Source: Pseudomonadota bacterium (GTDB taxonomy: Bacteria > Pseudomonadota > Alphaproteobacteria > Rhizobiales > Xanthobacteraceae). Taken from it: DNA of 64,000 bases. This document shows positions 57,523 to 64,000 of the stretch, piece after piece. Below the pieces are notes generated by a model that saw nothing but the letters and a program-made list of their open reading frames with translations, was not told the origin of the DNA and did no database searches. The stretch covers positions 3,478 to 67,477 of the forward strand of contig JAEXHR010000188.1 in NCBI GenBank assembly GCA_023449855.1. Direction: 5' to 3'. The first letter of the stretch is position 1; every line of letters begins with the position of its first letter. Made by a program: the position numbers and the translations under genes.

Positions 57523-58266
57523 TTGTCCCTGTCCGACGCTGCTTCCATCGACGTTTCCATTGTCGTGCCCGTGCGCAACGAGGAGGGCAATGTCGCGCCC
57601 CTGATCGCCGAAATCGCGGCGGCGCTGGATGGCCGCTGGGCCTATGAGATCATCTACGTCAATGACGGCTCGACCGACCGCACCCCGGCACTGCTGGCCG
57701 AACTGATGCAGCAGCGCGGCAATCTGCGCCGCATCGATCATGCCGCGTCATGCGGGCAGTCGGCAGCCGTGCGCACCGGCGTGCGCCATGCCCGTGGCAC
57801 CATCGTCGCGACGCTGGATGGCGACGGGCAGAACAATCCGGCCTTCCTGCCGGATCTCATCACCGCCATCACCGATGGCGGCGGGCGGGTCGGCCTTGCA
57901 GCGGCGCAGCGCGTCGGCCGCAAGGATACCGGCTTCAAGAAGTTCCAGTCGCGCATCGCCAACAAGGTGCGCAATGCCGTGCTGAAGGACGGCACCCGTG
58001 ACACCGGCTGCGGCCTGAAGGCGTTCCGCCGCGACGTGTTCCTCTCGCTGCCTTATTTCGATGGTCTGCATCGCTTCCTGCCGGCGCTGGTGCGCCGCGA
58101 GGGTTTCGACATCGCCTATGTGGACGTGATCGATCGCCCGCGTCATTCGGGCGTGTCGAATTACGGCTTCTTCGACCGCCTGTGGGTGGGACTGATGGAT
58201 CTGGCCGGCGTGTGGTGGTTGATCCGCCGCAAGCGTTCGACGCCGGTCGCAACCGAGTTCAAGTAA
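57523..58266 (+). CDS. Glycosyltransferase family 2, polyprenyl-phosphate sugar synthase type (DPM/RgtE/ArnC-like)
   Basis: 247 aa. GT-A fold with 'SIVVPVRNEEGNV', 'VNDGSTDRT', the metal-binding 'TLDGDGQN' and 'DTGCGLKAFRRDVF', which is typical of enzymes that make dolichyl/undecaprenyl-phosphate sugars. It is soluble except for a hydrophobic C-terminal patch. It would make the lipid-linked sugar donor used by the membrane glycosyltransferase at 54889. The start is uncertain: TTG 57523 with GAGAG seven bases upstream, or TTG 57430 overlapping the phosphatase. The stop is followed at once by the ATG of the next gene (TAAATG). Confidence 0.85.
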   Translation: MSLSDAASIDVSIVVPVRNEEGNVAPLIAEIAAALDGRWAYEIIYVNDGSTDRTPALLAELMQQRGNLRRIDHAASCGQSAAVRTGVRHARGTIVATLDGDGQNNPAFLPDLITAITDGGGRVGLAAAQRVGRKDTGFKKFQSRIANKVRNAVLKDGTRDTGCGLKAFRRDVFLSLPYFDGLHRFLPALVRREGFDIAYVDVIDRPRHSGVSNYGFFDRLWVGLMDLAGVWWLIRRKRSTPVATEFK

Positions 58267-58605
58267 ATGCTGATCAGCTACGGCCAGGCACTGGGCGACT
58301 ATGTCTACGACGTCTTCGTCGCCAAATTCGATTTCTGGCTGGCCTTCGGGCTGGTCGCGCAACTGCTGTTTACGGCGCGCTTTCTGGTGCAATGGATTTC
58401 GAGCGAACGGGCCGGGCAGAGCGTCGTCCCGATCGCATTCTGGTTCTTTTCGATCGCCGGCGGTCTGATGACGCTGGTCTATGGCATCGCCAAGCGCGAG
58501 CCGGTGATCATTATCGGCCAGGCCGCCGCCACCGTGATCTATGTGCGCAACATCATGCTGATCATGAAGAACCGCGGCAGCGGTTCCAGGACGCTGTCGA
58601 ATTGA
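58267..58605 (+). CDS. LAB_N-domain small membrane protein (lipid A biosynthesis N-terminal-like, RgtF-like)
   Basis: 112 aa with three hydrophobic spans. 'ARFLVQWISSERAGQSVVP', 'FWFFSIAGGLMTLVYG' and 'IIIGQAAATVIYVRNIML' are the hallmarks of the LAB_N domain, found fused to LpxB in some bacteria and free beside GT2 enzymes in others. In Rhizobium a small membrane protein (RgtF) works with the GT2 enzyme RgtE in making the polyprenyl-phosphate galacturonic acid donor; I infer a similar partnership from the zero-base spacing to the GT2 gene. Confidence 0.85.
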   Translation: MLISYGQALGDYVYDVFVAKFDFWLAFGLVAQLLFTARFLVQWISSERAGQSVVPIAFWFFSIAGGLMTLVYGIAKREPVIIIGQAAATVIYVRNIMLIMKNRGSGSRTLSN

Positions 58606-58608
58606 CGT

Positions 58609-58684
58609 CGTCATTGCGAGCGCAGCGAAGCAATCCAGAAGCCAAGGACTGGATTGCTTCGTCGCTACGCTCCTCGCAATGACG
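58609..58684. repeat. Palindromic repeat between convergent genes (short form)
   Basis: 76 bases with the same 12-base arms and inner AAGCAATCCA/TGGATTGCTT pair as the element in pbpC, but without its extra hairpin. It lies 3 bases after the LAB_N stop and 10 bases before the stop of the minus-strand AraC gene, so it could end both transcripts. Confidence 0.88.
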
Positions 58685-58694
58685 GGTGTCGGTT

Positions 58695-59702
58695 CTACCC
58701 GCCCGACACCGTCATCCACCAGTGGTTCACGACTTCCGGGCTGGTGAGCTGGATCGTCGCCGACGCCTCGCGCTGGCTCTTGCGATAGGCGCTGGCGGTG
58801 ACGCCGAAGCGGGCGCGAAAGCTGCGGCTGAAATGCGCTTCGCTGCTGAAGCCGAGATCGGCGGCCAGTTTCGACAGGCGACGCGTTTCCAGTGGATCGC
58901 TGAGCGCGGCCTGCACCGCGAGCAGCCGGCGTTCCTGCACATAGCGCATGATGCCGCCGTGATCAGCGAACACCCGGTACAGCGTGGCGCGCGAGATATC
59001 CAATCTCTGTGCCAGCCATTCCGGCGTGAGATCGGGTGAGGCGAGCTCGTCGCGGATCGCAGCTTCGGTCAAAGCGAGAATGGTCTCGTCCGCCTGTTTC
59101 TGCTTTTCCAGCTTGTCGTCCGGCGTCGCATTCAGCAGGCGCTTGAGGAAGTCGACGGTCTCGGCAACGGTTGCTTCCACATCCGCTTCGGTGAGCTGAG
59201 CGCTGCGCTCCTGCAGCGAACGGATGTGGGCGGCGAGCAGGTCGTTGCGAAACGGATCGAGTCGCGGCTTCAACTTGTCCAGCGGCAGATCGCGGAGCAG
59301 CATGCGCGGCACGATGAGCGATATCGTGCTGGATGCGAAAGCGCGCGTGTTCACGGGATAGGCGAGATCGATCACAGCGACCTTGCCGGGCCCGATCGTT
59401 GTCTGCTGCCCGGTGATCTCGCCGTTGAATCCGCCCGTCATATAGAGATGCAGCAGCAGATGATCCGGCGTCACCGCGATGCGCCCGGCGTCGCGCACGA
59501 AATCCTGCGCGGTGAAGGCGACCTTCGCGATGATGATGTTGCCGATGATCACGCCCGACGCGGAACCGGTCGGTGTCTTCTTACCGGGGCCGGCAGCACG
59601 CGGCTCGAACAGGGGGGCGAGGACTGCACTCCAGGTGGCAAAGGCGGTCACTTCGTCCAGACCGGTTGTGACGTAGTAGAGACGTGGAAGCGGGGGGGAC
59701 AT
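58695..59702 (-). CDS. AraC-family transcriptional regulator
   Basis: 335 aa. The N-terminal half looks like an AraC-binding-like effector domain ('DHLLLHLYMTGGFNGEITGQ', 'GKVAVIDLAYP'). The C-terminal part has the two helix-turn-helix units: 'TPEWLAQRLDISRATLYRVF' and 'RLSKLAADLGFSSEAHFSRS' followed by 'FRARFGVTASAYR'. ATG 59702 is used; no clear ribosome site. It is divergent from the autotransporter gene 435 bases away and could control it, but its target is unknown. Confidence 0.9.
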   Translation of the reverse strand: MSPPLPRLYYVTTGLDEVTAFATWSAVLAPLFEPRAAGPGKKTPTGSASGVIIGNIIIAKVAFTAQDFVRDAGRIAVTPDHLLLHLYMTGGFNGEITGQQTTIGPGKVAVIDLAYPVNTRAFASSTISLIVPRMLLRDLPLDKLKPRLDPFRNDLLAAHIRSLQERSAQLTEADVEATVAETVDFLKRLLNATPDDKLEKQKQADETILALTEAAIRDELASPDLTPEWLAQRLDISRATLYRVFADHGGIMRYVQERRLLAVQAALSDPLETRRLSKLAADLGFSSEAHFSRSFRARFGVTASAYRKSQREASATIQLTSPEVVNHWWMTVSGG

Positions 59703-60137
59703 GCGACGTGAGTGTACTTTGCAATAACTTCAGTCGGACCGGCAGCAAGCCGAGTCCGCAGTAAATTCGTTTTGCACTCTAGCCAGCTTGGTTGCGCGCG
59801 ACGACCGATACATTGGTTGCAGCTCCGTTAGTTGTATTCGTGGTGAACGGCGCAGCAGCTCGCAACACGCGTCGTCGCGTTAACGCGGTTCCGTATGTGT
59901 TGTTTCTGCACGAAATAATGGAACCCGGCGTTGTGTCGTCGAATGAGACGCTGGGTCAAGACAAACCGCAGGTTGCGGATGGGATAAGCCATGATCGCGC
60001 TGTCCTAGCGAAATTCGCTCATACTAGAAGTGACCCATCCACGTTGCGGGCTGGGGAATGTCCCGACGCTGGAGAGGAATGAGGCTCATGCCTGCAGCGC
60101 CGGTGCTTGGGTGAGCGTGGAGCGAAGGGGACGTTTC
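59703..60137. other. Intergenic region between araC-type gene and autotransporter
   Basis: 435 bases containing the divergent promoters of both genes, which I cannot define by eye. A 96-codon frame at 59792-60082 on the + strand lacks a ribosome site and any domain and ends inside the 5' region of the next gene; I do not call it. Confidence 0.5.
60125..60130 (+). promoter_or_regulatory. Ribosome binding site (AAGGGG) that sets the autotransporter start
   Basis: AAGGGG ends 7 bases before GTG 60138, which gives a compact signal peptide. The longer frame from GTG 60030 has no such site and would add 36 residues in front of it. Confidence 0.65.
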
Positions 60138-63100
60138 GTGAGGGCTATCGGGGGAGTGCGTCGTGCATCGACGCTGTTTTTGTGCACGACGCTGCTGAGC
60201 AGTGCCGCCTTTCCAACTGTACTTTCCGCTGCGGAAAAGTTGCAGACGCCGGATTTGCGAACAGCCGCGAAATCGATGGCCAAGCTCGCTTTGACCGCCG
60301 ATCAGAAGCAGAGTCTGGCTGACGCGCTGCAAAAGGGCGAACTCGGCCTGATCGCTCAGGTCTATGAAAACACATATCGCACGCCGGGACTGCGGGATGC
60401 CGTCGTTCAGCATGCCTCACGCCTCGCGCCGTCATCGCTGCGCAACGTCACCACCGCCGCCGATCTCGGCGTTCTGACCTCGGGCCAGCCGATGATGCTG
60501 TCGCCGCGTTCGGACCAGATGCTGGCCAATCGGTCGGCGAGCGCGTCGGGTTTGAGCGCGACTTCGTATCAGAATGTCGCAATGGCGGTGAACAACTCGC
60601 CGAACCTGCCCAATCCGCTGCCGAGCACCTACGATCAAACCTGGAATTTGAGCCAGATCGGTGCCCAGACGGCCTATGGACGCGGGTTTACGGGAGCCGG
60701 GGTGACAGTCACCGTCGCCGACACTGGTTTCGATGTTACAAATGCGGCGCTGATCAACAAGCTGCTCACCGCGACCGGGCGCAACTACGTCGTCAAGAAT
60801 GGGGAAACCTACGATCCAAATCAGCTCACGCCGCTCACCAACACCGACATCCATGGCACGCATGTTGCCGGCATCGTCGCTGCAGAGAAGTTCACCAATG
60901 TTGATGCCCATGGTGTGGCTTACGATGCCAAGGTCATTCCGCTCCGCATACTGACCGCGACGGGCTATTCCGTCGCTAATAATGCCGAGGCCAGCGCCAG
61001 CGCGCTGAACTATTTTGCCAGCCTGCCTGGCACCTTGGTCTACAATGCCAGCTACGGTCCGGACTACGATGGCATGAAGGGCCTTACGCAGTGGTCGCTG
61101 GGAACAAGCAGCCACGAAGCCGCGGCCGTCTTGAACACGTTGAAGGCGGGCAAGATCATCGTTGCGGCCAACGGCAACGATCGCCGTGACAATCCAACAG
61201 CCGCGCGTAACCCATCGGGCCTCGCATTGATGCCGTTCTTCAATCCTGCGCATGCCAATCTCGGCGTCTACAACGACGAGGATACGCAGGCCGATGGGAC
61301 CTCGTTGCAGCGGCAGAATGGTCAGATAGTCGCGGTGATGTCGGTCGGGGCAACGAAAGCGCCGGCCTGGTACTCGAACCTGTGCGGCGTCGCGGCGAGC
61401 TGGTGTGTTGCTGCACCCGGCGGTGACGAATTGACCGGTCCTCAGGTCTATTCGACTTTCAATAACAATAGCTATGGTTTCGAGTCCGGCACCTCGATGG
61501 CCGCGCCAACCGTTTCCGGCGCCATCGCCGTCCTGATCCAGGCCAACCCGACCTACAATGCCCAGGATCTGTCGCGACTGCTGTTCTCTACGACGGAAGA
61601 TCTCGGCAAGCCGGGCGTCGATGCCGTCTTCGGCTACGGCCTCATTCGTCTCGATCGCGCCACCGACGGTCCGACGACGCTGGCCGCCAATGCGACCCAG
61701 ACCGTCGCCGCCAACACCACCGAATACTGGAGCCGTCTGCTCACCACACAGGGCGACTTCACCAAAGCGGGTGAGGGCATCCTGACGATTTCCGGCCGCA
61801 CCAATGCGGGCGGCAATGTGTTCGCACAGCTCGGCACGCTTGCGGTGGACGGCACGCTGTCGATGACGGCCGGCAACAAGCTGAACGTCGCACAGCCCGC
61901 AACGCTGGCCGGCTTCGGCACCGTCAACGGCGATACAGTCATCGCCGGCACGCTGTCACCCGGCAAGATGGCCAATATCGGCGACCTCGTCGCCAACGGT
62001 TCGGTGGCGCCCGGCACCGTGCTGCAGGGCAATTCGGTTGGCTCGTTGACCTTCAACGGCAATGTTACGCTGACCTCGACGGCCAATACCCGCATCGATA
62101 TCGACGGCACACTGATCGTTCCCGGCGGTCCCGGCACCTATGACAAGATCTATGTCAGCGGCGCGGGCAATGTGTTCTATGCCGCCGGTACGCTTACGCC
62201 GGTCCTACGCGGTAGCGTCGGCACCGTCAGCAACTACACGCCGGCTATCGGTACCGAATTTGCGTTCGTGCAGGCGCAGAACGGCGCACGCACGGCCGGC
62301 ACGTTCAACACACTCGTTCAGCCTACCGCTGGCTTGCCGACCAACGGTCGGTTCGACCTGATCTACAGCGCGACCGCGATCACGCTGGCGGTGACGCCGG
62401 CAAGCTTCAGCGCGCTCGCAGCCGGTGACAGCCCCGGCTCCAACTCGCGAGGGATCGCCAACATTCTCGACAAGGATCGTGCAGCATCCGGCGTGATGCC
62501 GACGGCGGCGGAGAAGGCGCTGTATGACGCGCTGTACAACCTGAACACGGAAGCCGAATTCGACAAGGCGCTCGACCAGCTCGCCGGTCCCGGCCAGCCC
62601 GCCATCGCTGCAGCGTCGCTGCAAGCCTTCTCCGGCTTCCTCGGCGCCATCGGCGGCCGTCAGGATTCGCTCAGCTTCGGCAGCGAGGCCGGACAGAACG
62701 GCACCGCGCAGAATTTCGCGCTGTCCTATGCCGGTCGCAACATGATGACCGCAGAAGCCAACTCGGCCATGAACGCCTTTGCCAGCATCACGCCGGCGCA
62801 GCGCGTGCAGGACGGCTGGACGGTGTGGGGCCAGGGCTTTGGCCGCACCAGCCGCATCGGCGATAGCGGCGACTTCTCGGGCTCCAAGACGACCAGCGCC
62901 GGCTTCACCCTCGGTGCCGATCGCTGGTTCTCGAACAACCTGATCGCCGGCGGCGCCTTCGGTTATGCCCGCACCACCGCGACCAGCACCGACATCAAGG
63001 GCAGCTCGGACACCTATGCCGGCGCGGCCTATGCCAGCTGGACGCCGGGCGCAGCCGTGTTCGACTTCCGTATCGCGGCCGGCCCGAGCCAGATGTCCAC

Positions 63101-63626
63101 GACGCGTCAGATCATCCTCGCGTCGAACGGACTGCAGGGCAGCGCCAACGGTGTCGGCGTCGGCACCTCGTTCGAGGCCGGCTACCGCTTCGCGATCACG
63201 CCCGACGTGATCCTGAAGCCTTATGTCGGCGTGAACTGGCAGGGCTTCCGCCGCGATGGCTATAGCGAAAGCCAGGTGCCGATCGGTCTCGTCTATGCCG
63301 CGCAGACCTACGACAAGCTGATGACCACGGCCGGAGCCGCCGTCAGTGCGAAACTCCGCACCACCGATGGCACCACCCTGGTCCCGGAACTGAAGCTCGG
63401 CTGGGGCTACGACCTGCGCGACACGACGCTGACGAGCCAGGCAGCTCTGCTCGACGAGTCGTTCCTGGTCACTGCCGCTTCGCCGGGCCGCAGCGCCGCG
63501 CTTGTGGGCGCCAAACTGTCGGGTTGGCGTACGGAAACCTTCCGCATGTTCGGCGCCTATAACGGTGAGTATCGCAGCAATGCGACGAGCCATCAGCTTT
63601 CGGCCGGCGCGCGCTTCGCCTGGTGA
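60138..63626 (+). CDS. Subtilisin-like (S8) serine protease autotransporter
   Basis: 1162 aa, starting at GTG. Signal peptide: MRAIGGVRR then STLFLCTTLLSSAAFPTVLSA. The S8 domain has the full triad: D195 ('VTVADTGFD'), H239 ('DIHGTHVAGI'), S453 ('ESGTSMAAPTVSG'). A passenger stem with an autotransporter-associated beta-strand repeat ('GDFTKAGEGILTISG') follows. A roughly 280-residue beta-barrel begins near 'WTVWGQGFGRTSRIGDSG' and ends in an aromatic residue (RFAW), as outer-membrane barrels do. It is a type V secreted, surface-attached or released protease. It is followed by a strong terminator, so probably transcribed alone. Substrates are unknown. Confidence 0.94.
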   Translation: MRAIGGVRRASTLFLCTTLLSSAAFPTVLSAAEKLQTPDLRTAAKSMAKLALTADQKQSLADALQKGELGLIAQVYENTYRTPGLRDAVVQHASRLAPSSLRNVTTAADLGVLTSGQPMMLSPRSDQMLANRSASASGLSATSYQNVAMAVNNSPNLPNPLPSTYDQTWNLSQIGAQTAYGRGFTGAGVTVTVADTGFDVTNAALINKLLTATGRNYVVKNGETYDPNQLTPLTNTDIHGTHVAGIVAAEKFTNVDAHGVAYDAKVIPLRILTATGYSVANNAEASASALNYFASLPGTLVYNASYGPDYDGMKGLTQWSLGTSSHEAAAVLNTLKAGKIIVAANGNDRRDNPTAARNPSGLALMPFFNPAHANLGVYNDEDTQADGTSLQRQNGQIVAVMSVGATKAPAWYSNLCGVAASWCVAAPGGDELTGPQVYSTFNNNSYGFESGTSMAAPTVSGAIAVLIQANPTYNAQDLSRLLFSTTEDLGKPGVDAVFGYGLIRLDRATDGPTTLAANATQTVAANTTEYWSRLLTTQGDFTKAGEGILTISGRTNAGGNVFAQLGTLAVDGTLSMTAGNKLNVAQPATLAGFGTVNGDTVIAGTLSPGKMANIGDLVANGSVAPGTVLQGNSVGSLTFNGNVTLTSTANTRIDIDGTLIVPGGPGTYDKIYVSGAGNVFYAAGTLTPVLRGSVGTVSNYTPAIGTEFAFVQAQNGARTAGTFNTLVQPTAGLPTNGRFDLIYSATAITLAVTPASFSALAAGDSPGSNSRGIANILDKDRAASGVMPTAAEKALYDALYNLNTEAEFDKALDQLAGPGQPAIAAASLQAFSGFLGAIGGRQDSLSFGSEAGQNGTAQNFALSYAGRNMMTAEANSAMNAFASITPAQRVQDGWTVWGQGFGRTSRIGDSGDFSGSKTTSAGFTLGADRWFSNNLIAGGAFGYARTTATSTDIKGSSDTYAGAAYASWTPGAAVFDFRIAAGPSQMSTTRQIILASNGLQGSANGVGVGTSFEAGYRFAITPDVILKPYVGVNWQGFRRDGYSESQVPIGLVYAAQTYDKLMTTAGAAVSAKLRTTDGTTLVPELKLGWGYDLRDTTLTSQAALLDESFLVTAASPGRSAALVGAKLSGWRTETFRMFGAYNGEYRSNATSHQLSAGARFAW

Positions 63627-63636
63627 TCGCCTTTGC

Positions 63637-63667
63637 TGACGTGGGCCATGGGCCCACGTCAGATTTT
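63637..63667 (+). terminator. Rho-independent terminator after the autotransporter
   Basis: Perfect 11-base stem TGACGTGGGCC / GGCCCACGTCA with a 3-base loop, followed by GATTTTC. It begins 11 bases after the stop codon. Confidence 0.8.
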
Positions 63668-63704
63668 CGCAGTTAGCGCCCCATTCAAACTTTCAGGATT
63701 GACG

Positions 63705-64000
63705 ATGCGAATTCTCGCCGCGGCGGTGCTTTGCACCGCGCTGGCCGGCTGCGCCGGTCGTGCGCCAACTCCCGTCTCCGTCGTGCAGCCGCAGGACCAA
63801 TATATGGACTGTGCGGCCATCGCGGCGGAGGTGCAGGCCAACAATGCCAAGGTTCAGCAACTCGCGGCCGACAAAGGCATGAAGACCACACAGAATGTCG
63901 CGGCCGGCGTTGCCGGCGTGTTCATTCCGGTGCTGTGGTTCGGCATGGATTTTCAGGACACGGCGGACACCGAGACGGTGGCGCTGCAAAACCGCCAGCA
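63705..64000 (+). CDS. Small lipoprotein with glycine-zipper-like segment, 3' end missing
   Basis: Open to the right window edge; 98 codons are visible. MRILAAAVLCTALAGC is a lipoprotein signal peptide with lipobox LAGC (lipidated Cys at 16). A short linker (GRAPTPVSVVQP) leads into a helical region ('CAAIAAEVQANNAKVQQLA') and a small hydrophobic Gly/Val/Ala segment ('NVAAGVAGVFIPVLWFGMDF'). AGGA lies 6 bases before ATG 63705. The family is not recognised with certainty; similar proteins are found as inner-face outer-membrane lipoproteins of unknown role. Confidence 0.8.
   Translation, partial: MRILAAAVLCTALAGCAGRAPTPVSVVQPQDQYMDCAAIAAEVQANNAKVQQLAADKGMKTTQNVAAGVAGVFIPVLWFGMDFQDTADTETVALQNRQ

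Noticed and set aside
52655..58684. Two palindromic repeats as a CRISPR or transposon pair
   Set aside because: They are only two, of different lengths, 6 kb apart, with no spacers, no transposase between them, and different internal structure; they fit dispersed palindromic elements.
59792..60082. 96-codon frame upstream of the autotransporter
   Set aside because: No ribosome site, no domain, and it runs into the 5' region of the next gene.

Overview
The window looks like the chromosome of an alphaproteobacterium of the Bradyrhizobium/Rhodopseudomonas/Tardiphaga group (Nitrobacteraceae). The grounds are high GC with strong third-position bias (hence many long antisense shadow frames), two families of short palindromic repeats typical of Rhizobiales, and the gene families present. 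The genus is an inference; no 16S or other marker is in the window.

Region A (1-42635) is a tandem array of three giant secreted filamentous-haemagglutinin-like exoproteins (TpsA type, DUF3739 family), all on the + strand. The first is cut by the left window edge; the second has 4109 aa and the third 4351 aa. The two complete ones are each preceded by the same regulatory set: a small exported protein with an STN domain and a TonB-C-like domain, an ECF (FecI-type) sigma factor, and a FecR-type membrane anti-sigma factor. This is cell-surface signalling without a TonB-dependent receptor. It resembles the PUMA3 (VreA-VreI-VreR) arrangement of Pseudomonas aeruginosa, but is wired directly to a TpsA gene and repeated in tandem. 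A GGAAAAAT box lies just after each fecR stop, 105-128 bases before the exoprotein start, and is a candidate promoter element. No TpsB transporter is in the window. A small palindrome follows each exoprotein gene.

Region B (42700-47055) is a scrambled mobile stretch: a frameshifted 3' relic of dnaE2, a 56-aa small gene, a tyrosine recombinase missing its N-terminus, and head-to-head with it an N-terminally truncated TPR/GreAB-C-like/PIN protein. It ends at a tRNA-Arg(UCU) gene whose 3' end faces the recombinase, a classic integration site.

Region C (47133-58690) is conserved envelope biology: an alpha-2-macroglobulin with an intact thioester motif, translationally coupled to penicillin-binding protein 1C (pbpC), then four genes that look like a lipid A/envelope glycolipid modification set (ArnT/Rgt-like glycosyltransferase, PAP2 phosphatase, GT2 polyprenyl-phosphate glycosyltransferase, LAB_N membrane protein). 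A palindromic repeat has inserted in frame into the 5' coding end of pbpC; a shorter copy closes the operon.

Region D (58695-64000) has an AraC-family regulator on the - strand, divergent from a subtilisin-like (S8) autotransporter with a terminator, then the start of a small lipoprotein gene cut by the right edge.
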